A DNA stretch of 64,000 nt from Nocardia sp. NRRL S-836 (GTDB taxonomy: Bacteria > Actinomycetota > Actinomycetes > Mycobacteriales > Pseudonocardiaceae): the NCBI RefSeq assembly GCF_001279525.1, contig NZ_LGDY01000001.1, positions 310,001 through 374,000 on the forward strand, written 5' to 3'. Of the stretch, positions 18,433 to 26,651 are shown piece after piece; the stretch's first letter is position 1; each line of letters opens with the position of its first letter. The notes beneath the pieces are model-generated. The model was not told the origin of the DNA, made no database searches, and saw only the letters and a list, made by a program, of their open reading frames with translations. The position numbers and the translations under genes were made by a program.

Positions 18433-19335
18433 TCAGCCGACCTCGTCGCGGACGGCGGTGTCGAGGTCGGTGGCGGTCAGGCCGAAGGTCGCGGCGGTCT
18501 CCGTCGCGTCCAGGTGGAACGGTGCGTACCACTGGTAGTCCATCTCGGCCACCTCGCGGGCCATCGGCACGACCAGCCCGGCTGTCCGCATCACGAAGCG
18601 CGGCAGCTGCACCAGCTTGAGCGGCGGCTTGCCCGCGGCGGCGGCGTAGCGGCCCGCGAGGTCGCGGATGGTGACGGCCGGCGGGGACGGCACGTGCCAG
18701 GCCCGGCCCCACGCGCGGTCGTCCGCGGCCAGCGTGACGAGGGCACGTGCCATGTCGCCGTTGACGGTGAAGGAGTGCGGCACGTCGAGGTGACCGGTGA
18801 TCCACGCCGGCCTGCCCTTCTCCAGGGCCGGCTTGATGAGCACCGGGTAGATGCCGTTGGCGCCCTTGCCGACGAAGTCCGAGCCGCGGACCTCGACGGT
18901 GCGGATGTCCGCGGCCAGCGCCTGTTCCCACATGCGCCTGCGCAGACGGCCCTTGCGACCGGCGGCGGCCATGGTGGTGTGCTCGTCCATCCGGCCACCG
19001 GGCTGCGGGCCGTAGGCGTAGAGGCTGCCGGTCAGCGCCAGGACGGCGTCGTTGGCCCGCGCGGCGGTGATGGCCGCCGTCTGCAGTGGTGGCAGCAGGC
19101 GTTCCCACGTGGTGTACGACGGCGGGTTGGCGCAGTGGTAGATCGCCTCCGCGCCGCGGGACAGCTCGGTCAGGCCGATCGGGTCGGACGCGTCCGCGGC
19201 GACCCGGTCGACCAGCGGGTGCTCGGGACCGGAACCGCTGCGGGTGACGATCCGGACGGTCTCCCCGCGCCCGGCGAGCAGGCGGGCGACGTTGGTGCCG
19301 ATGGAACCCGCACCGAGGACGACGTGCTTGGCCAT
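18433..19335 (-). CDS. NAD(P)-dependent epimerase/dehydratase-like SDR
   Basis: A 300-aa atypical SDR. The N-terminal cofactor loop is VVLGAGSIGTNVARLLAG, the following region includes GLTELSRGAEAIYHCANPP, and GSLYAYG occupies the Ser/Tyr region, but the usual YxxxK is not obvious. The start ATG at 19335 has GGAGGAGAGCC just upstream. It is divergent from a TetR gene, and the spacer carries two operator-like palindromes, so it is the likely target of that repressor. Substrate unknown. Confidence 0.85.
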   Translation of the reverse strand: MAKHVVLGAGSIGTNVARLLAGRGETVRIVTRSGSGPEHPLVDRVAADASDPIGLTELSRGAEAIYHCANPPSYTTWERLLPPLQTAAITAARANDAVLALTGSLYAYGPQPGGRMDEHTTMAAAGRKGRLRRRMWEQALAADIRTVEVRGSDFVGKGANGIYPVLIKPALEKGRPAWITGHLDVPHSFTVNGDMARALVTLAADDRAWGRAWHVPSPPAVTIRDLAGRYAAAAGKPPLKLVQLPRFVMRTAGLVVPMAREVAEMDYQWYAPFHLDATETAATFGLTATDLDTAVRDEVG

Positions 19336-19365
19336 GGCTCTCCTCCTCGATCCGGCCGAGCCGGA

Positions 19366-19396
19366 TCTAACGCTGTTAGATTTTCTAACGTCGTTA
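19366..19396. promoter_or_regulatory. Tandem TetR operators in the epimerase/TetR spacer
   Basis: TCTAACGCTGTTAGA (19366-19380) is a perfect 6-3-6 palindrome. TAACGTCGTTA (19386-19396) is a second one, centred 18 bases further on. Both share the TAACG..GTTA core and lie between the divergent starts at 19335 and 19438. Confidence 0.7.
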
Positions 19397-19437
19397 ACCC
19401 TCGCGCACGACGGCGAGGCGGTCAAGGGCGGTGACTA

Positions 19438-20070
19438 GTGTTCGAGGACACCACCGGAGCGAAGTGGCGGAGCATGCCGACCAGCACGAGACGGGCCCGC
19501 GAGCGGGCGAACACCCACCAGCGGATCATCGAGGCCGCGCTGCACGTCCTGGAGACCGAAGGCGTCGCGGCCCTCACGATCCGGCGCATCGCCGCCGACG
19601 TCGAGTACTCGGCGCCCGTCGTCTACCAGCACTTCGCCAACAAGGACGCGCTGCTGCTGGAACTGGTCGCGCACGGCCACCGGCTGCTGCTGGGCGAGCT
19701 CCGCCGCGCCGTGCGGGAGCCCGACGTGGACCGGCGCCTGACGCGTGCCGCTGCGGAGTACGTCCGGTTCGCCGGCGAGCACCCGCACCTCTACCAGGTC
19801 ATGAACGCCCCGGTGGCCGACGCGGACGAACGCCGGCGCGTCGTGGCACCGGCGATCGAGGCCTTGGAGGAGCTGCTCACCGACTGGTCGGTCGCGCACG
19901 ACGTGGACCTGGGCGATCGCACCCAGGCCTGCGAGGTCGTCTGGGGCACGCTGTACGGCATCGCCTCGCTGGGCCACCTCGGCACCGACCGCGCCCGCCA
20001 CCTCGCCGAGGAGGCACTGCGCGCGATTCTGCTCGGCTGGCGGACCGAACCGCCGCGCGCCTCCGGCTGA
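19438..20070 (+). CDS. TetR-family transcriptional regulator
   Basis: A 210-aa repressor. The helix-turn-helix (TIRRIAADVEYSAPVVYQHF) is in the first 75 residues, and the C-terminal ligand domain resembles TetR_C proteins (VVWGTLYGIASLGHLG). It is divergent from the epimerase with paired operators between, so autoregulation and control of the epimerase are likely. The start could be GTG 19438 or ATG 19474; the latter has GGAG too close to be ideal. Confidence 0.87.
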   Translation: MFEDTTGAKWRSMPTSTRRARERANTHQRIIEAALHVLETEGVAALTIRRIAADVEYSAPVVYQHFANKDALLLELVAHGHRLLLGELRRAVREPDVDRRLTRAAAEYVRFAGEHPHLYQVMNAPVADADERRRVVAPAIEALEELLTDWSVAHDVDLGDRTQACEVVWGTLYGIASLGHLGTDRARHLAEEALRAILLGWRTEPPRASG

Positions 20071-20100
20071 GGCTTCGAGGACCGCCTCGACCCGCGAACC

Positions 20101-20763
20101 TCACGCCGGGTGGATGAGGCGGCTCTCGTAGGCGAAGACCACGGCCTGGATCCGGTCGCGGAGCTCGAGCTTGTGCAGGATCCGGCCCAGGTGGGACTTC
20201 ACGGTGGCCTCCGCGAGGTGCAGGGTGGCCGCGATCTCGGCGTTGGACAGGCCGGAGCCCACCTGGACGAGCACCTCGCGCTCACGGGCGCTGAGCCTGC
20301 CCAGCCGCTCGTCACGGGCGGTGGCGACGGCGTCGGGGAGGTGCGGGCGGAGCTTCTCCAGCAGGCGGCGGGTGATGCGCGGGGAGACCACCGCGTCGCC
20401 CGCGGCCACGGTGCGGATCGCGGTGAGCAGTTCCTCCGGTCTGGTGTTCTTCAGCAGGAAGCCCGAGGCTCCGGCCTTGAGTCCGGCGAAGGCGTACTCG
20501 TCCAGGTCGAAGGTGGTGAGGATCAGCACCCTGGTCCGCGGGCAGGACCGGACGATCTGCCGGGTCGCGTCGATCCCGTCGGTTCCCGGCATGCGGACGT
20601 CCATGAGGACGACGTCGGGGCGCAGGTCGGTGGCGAGGCGGATTGCGGCGGCGCCGTCCTCGGCCTCGCCGACCGGTTCGAGGTCCGGCTGCGCCTCCAG
20701 GATCATGCTGAACGCCATGCGCAGCAGCGCCTCGTCGTCGGCGATCAGGACGCGGATCGTCAT
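20101..20763 (-). CDS. NarL/LuxR-type response regulator
   Basis: A 220-aa two-component regulator. The receiver domain has the acidic pair at D9-D10, phospho-acceptor Asp55 in VVLMDVRMPG, and the conserved Lys in GFLLKNT. The C-terminal LuxR HTH (LSAREREVLVQVGSGLSNAE...) is complete. It overlaps the histidine kinase gene upstream by 4 bases (ATGA) and is its partner. No ABC exporter follows, unlike many such pairs; the targets are unknown. Confidence 0.93.
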   Translation of the reverse strand: MTIRVLIADDEALLRMAFSMILEAQPDLEPVGEAEDGAAAIRLATDLRPDVVLMDVRMPGTDGIDATRQIVRSCPRTRVLILTTFDLDEYAFAGLKAGASGFLLKNTRPEELLTAIRTVAAGDAVVSPRITRRLLEKLRPHLPDAVATARDERLGRLSAREREVLVQVGSGLSNAEIAATLHLAEATVKSHLGRILHKLELRDRIQAVVFAYESRLIHPA

Positions 20764-21872
20764 GCGGACGCCGCCGGGCCGTCGCCGAACACAAGGCGGG
20801 TGTGCACTCCCCAGCCGCCGCCGGGACGCGGGCCGGCCAGCACCGTGCCGCCGAAGCCGGCCGAACGCTCGCGCATGCCGGTGATGCCGTGGCCGGTGGG
20901 AGTGACCGGGGAGGTCGGCGGGCCGGTGTCCGTCACGTCGACGGTGACGGTCTCGGCGGCGCACTCGATCCGGACCTTCGCCTGGGTGCCGGTGGGTGTG
21001 TGCTTGAGGGTGTTGGTCAAGGCTTCCTGCACCAGGCGGTAGACGGTCAGCTGCGCGGTCGCGGGTATGTGCGAGTAGCCGCCGTCGACGTCGAGGTCGG
21101 TCGGGAGCCCGGCGGTGCGCATCTGCGCTGCGAGGGTGTCCAGTTGCGCGATGCCGGGCAGCGGGTGGCGCGCCGCGTCCGGTTCGTCGGTGCGCAGGAC
21201 GCCGAGCGAGCGCCGCATGTCGGTCAGCGCCTGCCTGCCTGTTTCGGAGACCTGGAGCATCGCGGCGGTGGCTTTGCCGGGCGACCGGTGCTGCGCGTGG
21301 ACGGCCGCGTCGGTGAGCGCGACCATGACGGACAGGTTGTGGGTGACGATGTCGTGCATCTCCCTGGTGATCCTGGCCCTCTCCTCGGCAACGGCCCGTT
21401 CTCGCACGGCCTGCAGGTAGGCGCGGGTGGCCCGGTCGTTCACCCCGAGGACGGCCGCGGCGACGACCGTCGCGGTGAGCGCGGCGAACGGGGTCAGGAA
21501 CGCGCCGTCCGTCGCCCAGCGCAGGCAGGCGAGCACAGCCCCGATCTCCACGACGGTGATGGCGCCGAGCGTGACGCGCCTGCTGGAGGTCGCGGCCACC
21601 GTGTAGAGGGCCACCAGCAGTGCGATGGCCGCGGGCAGTTGAACGCCCACCACCCACTCGGCGAAAGCCGCCGCCACCACCGCACCGAACACCGGGAGCG
21701 GGGCCCGGCGCCGCCACATCAAGGGCAGCGCGAGTGCGGCGGTGAGCGCGACGGCCACCGGCAGCTCCGCGGGCGGCCACATGGTCAGGACGTGCAGCAG
21801 GAGAAGCGCAGGCAGCAGCGAGTCCCACACCGCCGGCGGCAGCCGGGACGCCCAGCGCCGCTCGGTCATCAC
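20760..21872 (-). CDS. HisKA_3-type sensor histidine kinase
   Basis: A 370-aa membrane kinase. Four to five hydrophobic segments in residues 15-145 form a DesK/LiaS-like sensor with no large extracellular domain. The phospho-acceptor His is in EERARITREMHDIVTHNLSV. ATP-binding boxes are visible: N box (VQEALTNTLKHT), D box (VDVTDTG) and G box (GHGITGMRERSAGFGG). The frame begins GTG-ATG at 21872/21869, and either could be used. It is translationally coupled to the response regulator. Confidence 0.92.
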   Translation of the reverse strand: MMTERRWASRLPPAVWDSLLPALLLLHVLTMWPPAELPVAVALTAALALPLMWRRRAPLPVFGAVVAAAFAEWVVGVQLPAAIALLVALYTVAATSSRRVTLGAITVVEIGAVLACLRWATDGAFLTPFAALTATVVAAAVLGVNDRATRAYLQAVRERAVAEERARITREMHDIVTHNLSVMVALTDAAVHAQHRSPGKATAAMLQVSETGRQALTDMRRSLGVLRTDEPDAARHPLPGIAQLDTLAAQMRTAGLPTDLDVDGGYSHIPATAQLTVYRLVQEALTNTLKHTPTGTQAKVRIECAAETVTVDVTDTGPPTSPVTPTGHGITGMRERSAGFGGTVLAGPRPGGGWGVHTRLVFGDGPAASA

Positions 21873-22044
21873 GTGGTGATGCTAGGCCGACGGCCCGCCG
21901 CGCACATGAGCCCGGCGTCTGACGACGGCGAGCAGGAGTGCGACCGCGGGAGGAGTTCCGATACCGCCCGTGGTCGCAGTCCGGCCTCTGATCCGGGGGC
22001 TCGACTGCCACCGGGGACGGCATCGAGATCGCGCCTGAGGAGCG

Positions 22045-23523
22045 ATGTGGCGGCACGGGTCCGGCACCGAACATGGCCGGGTGACCGAGATCATCACGGG
22101 GCTGAACCTGTCCCCGCTGGAAGTCCTGACGTTGCTCAGCGCCGTCGCGCTGGTGGTGGCGCGCTGGCTGCCCGCCGCTGCCCGGCCATCCGTCACCATC
22201 GCGGCAGGGGCGGTGTTCCTGCTGTCCGCGATCGCGCTGTGCGTGACGGGCATCCGCTGGCAGCTGCTGCCGGTGCTGGCCGGGGCGGCCGTCGTGGCGC
22301 CGTTCGCCTTCTCCCCGCTGGTGCGGGGTCGTGCCCGGCGGGTCCGCTGGTGGCTGGCGTTGCCGGGTTCGCTGGCCTGCGCCTGCCTGATCACCACAGG
22401 CCCCGTGGCAGCGTGGGCTTTCCCCGTTCCCGTCTTCCCGGAGCCCTCCGGCGGCTTCGCGGTCGGCACCCGTGTGCTGCAGTGGACCGACCAGGACCGC
22501 CCGGAGACCTTCACCGCCGATCCGCAGGACCGGCGCACGGTCGTGGCCCAGCTCTGGTACCCCGCGCGGACCAGCTCCGCGGACGTGCCGCGCGCCCAGT
22601 ACCTCGGACGCACCGAGGACGAGGCGCGCACCGTCTCCGAAGCACTCGCCCGCGGAGTCGGCCTGCCGGGTTTCCTCCTCGACGGCGTGCCGCGCGCACG
22701 CACCCATGCGGTTCCCGACGCCCCGGTGGCCGGTGCGGGGGAACGGTTCCCGATCGTGCTGTTCTCGCCGGGGTCCGGCGGAGTGCGCACCCAGAACACC
22801 GCGTGGGCCGAACAGGTCGCCAGCCACGGCTACGTGGTGGCCGCGCTCGACCACCCGTACGACTCCGCCGCCGTCGTGCTCGACGACGGCCGGACGATCA
22901 CCACCGCGACCGTCTCCACCGGCGACCGGGACGAGGACGACCGGCTGGCCGTCGACTGGACGGCGGTCCGAGCCGCCGACCTCCGCTTCGCGCTGACCCG
23001 GCTGGAGGGTCTCGACCGAGGTGACGGCGCGGACCCGCTGGCCGGGCGCCTGGACACCGGCCGGGTCGCCGCGACCGGTCACTCCATGGGCGGTGCCGCC
23101 GCACTGCAGGCCGCCAGGCAGGACCACCGGATCGACGCCGTCATCGACCTGGACGGCTACCCCCGCGGTCCCCTGTCGCCCGACCTGGGCCAGCCGGCGC
23201 TCGCGCTCACCCAGGCCATCACCCCGGCCACCGATCCGCGGTACCTGCCTCAGCTCACCGAGGTGCTCACACGCGGCACGGCGACGAACTACCGGCTCAC
23301 CATCCCCGGCGCCGCGCACCTCACCTTCATGGACGGTCCCCTGTACCTGCCACCGGTGCCCTCGATCGTCGGTTCACTGGGCCGCACCGAGAGCCCGCGC
23401 GTCGTCGCCGCAGCCTGCCTCGCGTTCCTGGACTCCGCTCTCCGCAACGGATCCGGTGACCTGGAAGGCACCCTGTCGGCCTACGGCGAGCTCAGCGTGT
23501 TCCATCCCGTCAACGGCCGCTGA
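22045..23523 (+). CDS. Membrane-anchored PAF-acetylhydrolase-like alpha/beta hydrolase
   Basis: A 492-aa protein. Three to four hydrophobic segments (about 22-125) anchor an extracytoplasmic hydrolase of the PAF-acetylhydrolase/dienelactone group: FPIVLFSPGSGGVRTQNTAW, then SHGYVVAALDHPYDSAAVV, the nucleophile elbow TGHSMGG, Asp in AVIDLDGYP, and a late GAAHLTFMD with the catalytic His. It probably cleaves a short-chain ester or phospholipid; the substrate is unknown. The start may be ATG 22045 (AGGAG only two bases away) or GTG 22081. Confidence 0.82.
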   Translation: MWRHGSGTEHGRVTEIITGLNLSPLEVLTLLSAVALVVARWLPAAARPSVTIAAGAVFLLSAIALCVTGIRWQLLPVLAGAAVVAPFAFSPLVRGRARRVRWWLALPGSLACACLITTGPVAAWAFPVPVFPEPSGGFAVGTRVLQWTDQDRPETFTADPQDRRTVVAQLWYPARTSSADVPRAQYLGRTEDEARTVSEALARGVGLPGFLLDGVPRARTHAVPDAPVAGAGERFPIVLFSPGSGGVRTQNTAWAEQVASHGYVVAALDHPYDSAAVVLDDGRTITTATVSTGDRDEDDRLAVDWTAVRAADLRFALTRLEGLDRGDGADPLAGRLDTGRVAATGHSMGGAAALQAARQDHRIDAVIDLDGYPRGPLSPDLGQPALALTQAITPATDPRYLPQLTEVLTRGTATNYRLTIPGAAHLTFMDGPLYLPPVPSIVGSLGRTESPRVVAAACLAFLDSALRNGSGDLEGTLSAYGELSVFHPVNGR

Positions 23524-23751
23524 CCGCTTCGAGGCCGCGCACAGGCCGGATGTGGGCGTAGCACGTGCCGCCCGCATTCGGCATTGCCTTCACACCGACG
23601 GGCAAATCAGCAAGTCAATGTCCCATTATTCATATCCGTGAATCAGGCGGCTGATCGGCGGAAAGGCACTTCGTGGTCGCACATTCAAGTAGTTCGGTGT
23701 TCATGAACGTGAATTGTATTGCCTGTCACGCGACCTTGCGCAATACTCGCC

Positions 23752-23763
23752 GGGAGCGCTCCC
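23752..23763. promoter_or_regulatory. CebR-like operator GGGAGCGCTCCC before the pectate lyase gene
   Basis: The 494-base gap 23524-24017 has no gene. It contains a perfect 12-bp palindrome which, with the following A, matches 13 of 14 bases of the cellulose-utilisation operator TGGGAGCGCTCCCA known for streptomycete CebR. It is 254 bases upstream of the pectate lyase start. A second palindrome, GTTCATGAAC, is at 23699-23708. Confidence 0.6.
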
Positions 23764-24017
23764 AGCCACATTGATTCCGGCCGCCATCGCGATCAGCACA
23801 GCTGGGAATGCCGTCACACGGTCCTGCTCGCAAGGAGGCGACGCAGCAGTCCGCGCACGGACAAGAGTGCGACAAAGCGGTTCACCGGTGTGTCCGCCGA
23901 CATTGGTCGGCGGTATTCCAGCCGGTGCGGCAGAGGCTGCTTCGAAAACACCGACCGATCACGCCGCCGACGAGTGCGACCACACCCCGTCCACCCTTCG
24001 AAGACGCAGGAGACGAA

Positions 24018-25121
24018 ATGAAACGATCAGTCGCATGGCGGATCCCGGCGGTCGTGGCGGCGTTGGCCGCCACGAGCGTGACCAGTGCGGTGCTGGTGAT
24101 GTCACCGGCGTCGGCGGCGGCCGGCGCCGCGACCGGCTACGCGTCCCAGAACGGCGGCACCACCGGGGGCCAGGGCGGGGCGACGGTCCGGGCCACCACG
24201 GGAACGCAGATCCACCAGGCCCTGTGCGGCCGGGCGAGCAGCAGCACGCCGATCACCATCGAGGTCTCGGGCACGATCAACCACGGCAACACCGCCAAGG
24301 TCTCGGGCAGCAGCTGCGAGACCGCCGCGGGCGTGATCGAGCTCAAGCGGATCAGCAACGTCACCATCATCGGCGTCGGCGGCGGGGCCGTCTTCGACCA
24401 GGTGGGCATCCACATCCGCGAGTCCCGCAACATCATCATCCGGAACGTGACCGTCCGGAACGTCAAGAAGTCCGGCTCTCCCACGTCCAACGGCGGCGAC
24501 GCCATCGGGATGGAGAACAACGTCCGCAACGTCTGGGTCGACCACGTCGACCTCCTGGCGTCGGGTGGTGAGTCGGAGGGCTACGACGGCCTGTTCGACA
24601 TGAAGAACAACACCCAGTACGTGACCCTGTCCTACAGCACCCTGCGCAACTCCGGGCGCGGCGGGCTGGTCGGGTCCAGTGAGAGCGACCGCTCGAACGG
24701 GTTCATCACCTACCACCACAACCTGTACGCGAACATCGACTCCCGGGCGCCGTTGCTGCGGGGCGGCATCGCCCACATGTACAACAACCACTACGTGAGC
24801 CTGAACGAGTCCGGCATCAACTCCCGGGCCGGCGCGAAGGCCAAGGTGGACAACAACTACTTCAAGAACTCCCGTGACGTCCTCGGCACCTTCTACACCA
24901 CCGAGGCCGGCTACTGGCAGGTCAGCGGCAACGTCTTCGACAACGTGACGTGGTCCGCCCCGAGCAGCGACCACAAGCCCGCCGGTCCTGACGTGAAGTC
25001 CACCACCTCCGTCTCCGTGCCCTACAGCTTCACCCTCGACCAGGCCGGCTGCGTGCCGAACGTCGTGAGCCGCACGGCAGGCGCCAACAAGGGTCTGAAG
25101 GAGACGGACGGCAGCTGCTAG
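24018..25121 (+). CDS. Secreted PL1 pectate lyase
   Basis: A 367-aa secreted enzyme that cleaves polygalacturonate by beta-elimination outside the cell. Signal peptide about 1-33, then a right-handed parallel beta-helix of the PL1 (PelB-like) family. The conserved WVDHVDL (WxDH motif) and GLFDMKNNTQYVTLSYSTL are visible, followed by TYHHNLYANIDSRAPLLRGG, which carries the catalytic Arg of the family. The start ATG has AGGAG five bases upstream. Together with the lyases at 42.8 and 58-63 kb it belongs to a pectin-degrading set. Confidence 0.94.
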   Translation: MKRSVAWRIPAVVAALAATSVTSAVLVMSPASAAAGAATGYASQNGGTTGGQGGATVRATTGTQIHQALCGRASSSTPITIEVSGTINHGNTAKVSGSSCETAAGVIELKRISNVTIIGVGGGAVFDQVGIHIRESRNIIIRNVTVRNVKKSGSPTSNGGDAIGMENNVRNVWVDHVDLLASGGESEGYDGLFDMKNNTQYVTLSYSTLRNSGRGGLVGSSESDRSNGFITYHHNLYANIDSRAPLLRGGIAHMYNNHYVSLNESGINSRAGAKAKVDNNYFKNSRDVLGTFYTTEAGYWQVSGNVFDNVTWSAPSSDHKPAGPDVKSTTSVSVPYSFTLDQAGCVPNVVSRTAGANKGLKETDGSC

Positions 25122-25164
25122 AAAGCCCCGCACGTCCGCCGCACGCGGCGACGAGACCCACCCA

Positions 25165-25209
25165 GCTCGGCGCGTGGCCGTTCGATGTGGACACGGTCAC
25201 GCGCCGAGC
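25165..25209. terminator. Long-loop hairpin after the pectate lyase gene
   Basis: Perfect 12-bp arms (GCTCGGCGCGTG and its complement) around a 21-base loop, starting 44 bases after the stop codon. Confidence 0.55.
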
Positions 25210-25267
25210 GCGGCGATGCGCTGCCGGATCCCGCTCCCCGTTGCGGAATCCGATCTTCGGCGGGTCG

Positions 25268-25306
25268 CCACGAACAGGTCGTTCCATCGATTGGAACGGT
25301 TCGTGG
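25268..25306. promoter_or_regulatory. Nested two-tier inverted repeat upstream of the PKS genes
   Basis: Outer arms CCACGAAC (25268-25275) and GTTCGTGG (25299-25306) enclose inner arms CGTTCCA (25280-25286) and TGGAACG (25292-25298) with loop TCGAT. Only a 4-base bulge breaks the 15-bp stem. It lies 133 bases before the first PKS gene in the 317-base gap 25122-25438. It could be an operator or an RNA hairpin in the leader. Confidence 0.5.
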
Positions 25307-25438
25307 ATGGCGGAGTTCCCTTGCCATACCGTCCACCGCGTCGGGTCCCACGCGGTGCGGCGAAGGGCGGAGTTCCATGGCGCTGACCGCTACAACCACG
25401 CCGCACAGCGGTGCACCGGTTCGACCTGACGAGATCCC

Positions 25439-26647
25439 GTGAAGACGGCGTTCGTCTTTCCCGGCCTCGGATCGCTCTTCACCGATCCGTTCGCCCACCA
25501 CCCCGCGGGTCGGCGGTTCGCGGCCGAGCTCGCCAGCCGGATCGACGCCGTGACGGCCGACCTCGGATGGCCGTCCGTCCTGAGCGAGCCGGATCTCACG
25601 GCGTGGAGTCCGCTGGGTGAGGTGCAGACCTACCACTCGCAACTGAGCTGTCACCGCGTTCTCCTGGAGGAGTTCGGGCTGCGACCGGATGTCCTGCTGG
25701 GACACAGCCTCGGTGAGATCACCGCGATGGTGGCGGCGGAGGGCATCACCGTCGAGGACGGCACCCGACTGTTGTGCGAACGCGCCACAGCGTTGCAGGC
25801 ACACGCAAACGCCGATGCGGCCACCGCGGCGTTCATGCTGTCGTCCGACCAGGCGGCGACGGTCGCGGCAGGAGCTCACGGCGTCGTGGTGGCCGCGGTG
25901 AACAGCCCGACGCAGGTGATCCTCTCCGGCCCCGCCGGGGAGATCGAGCAGCTGGCGAACCGCGCCCGTGCGCAGGGCGTCAGGGTGACCGGGCTGCGCG
26001 CCGGACCCTACGCCCAGCACCACGTCGCGCTCGGCCCCGCGTTCGAACGGTACCTCGCGTCCGTGCGTGGAATCCGTTGCGCGCCTTTGAAAACGTCTGT
26101 GTGGTCACCCGTGCTCGGGCGAGCGCTGGGAGCCGACGACGACCTGGTCCTGCTCGCCGCCCTCCAGATGGTGCGACCGCTGGACTTCTGCCACGCCGTC
26201 ACGGAGCTGAGCTCGCTGGGGGTGACGGAGTTCGTGGAATGCGGTCTGAAGGACACGCTGACCCGGCTCGTCTCCGAGACGCTCGGCGGCAGGGCGCGGG
26301 TGTGGGCGCCGTTCAAGAAACGTCTGACCGAGACCGATGTCCGACAGATGACCGCTCTTCTCACCAGCCCCGAGGAGTCAGCCATGACCAGCTCAGACGA
26401 CGCGGTGACCACCTACCTGCGCGAAAGCTACGCTGCCGCGCTCGAGATCCCGGAGGAGATGGTGACCCCGGATGTCGATCTCGAAGCCGAGTTCGGCCTG
26501 GACTCCCTCCAGCACCACCTCGTGCTGACCAAGGCCCAGCAGCGGTGGGCGGTCGAGCTCGGTCATGTCGAGTCGCCCGCGACCATCACCGTCCGCACGG
26601 TGGCCCAGCTGCTGAAAGACGCCGGTGCGGCACGGGAAACGGCCTGA
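25439..26647 (+). CDS. Acyltransferase-acyl carrier protein didomain (AT-ACP) of a small PKS
   Basis: A 402-aa protein. Residues 1-300 are an acyltransferase of the malonyl-transferase fold (FVFPGLGS start, nucleophile Ser90 in GHSLGE). The usual HAFH/YASH specificity box is replaced by YAQHH (191-195), so the extender unit cannot be predicted. Residues about 317-402 are an ACP with the pantetheine Ser356 in EFGLDSLQ. It starts a four-gene run with KS, KR-DH and P450. Within the gene, AGGAG at 26373-26377 is followed six bases later by ATG 26384, which would give a free 87-aa ACP. The gene's own GTG start has a weak ribosome site. Confidence 0.87.
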   Translation: MKTAFVFPGLGSLFTDPFAHHPAGRRFAAELASRIDAVTADLGWPSVLSEPDLTAWSPLGEVQTYHSQLSCHRVLLEEFGLRPDVLLGHSLGEITAMVAAEGITVEDGTRLLCERATALQAHANADAATAAFMLSSDQAATVAAGAHGVVVAAVNSPTQVILSGPAGEIEQLANRARAQGVRVTGLRAGPYAQHHVALGPAFERYLASVRGIRCAPLKTSVWSPVLGRALGADDDLVLLAALQMVRPLDFCHAVTELSSLGVTEFVECGLKDTLTRLVSETLGGRARVWAPFKKRLTETDVRQMTALLTSPEESAMTSSDDAVTTYLRESYAAALEIPEEMVTPDVDLEAEFGLDSLQHHLVLTKAQQRWAVELGHVESPATITVRTVAQLLKDAGAARETA

Positions 26648-26651
26648 TCCG

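Noticed and set aside
20101..23319. A 1072-codon minus-strand frame spanning the response regulator, kinase and hydrolase region
   Set aside because: Only its last 220 codons read as a protein (the response regulator). The rest is Arg/Gly/Pro-rich antisense typical of high-GC DNA.
25439..26647. The AT-ACP gene as a primary-metabolism FabD/AcpP pair
   Set aside because: The fused ACP, atypical specificity box and coupling to a KS, KR-DH and P450 indicate secondary metabolism.
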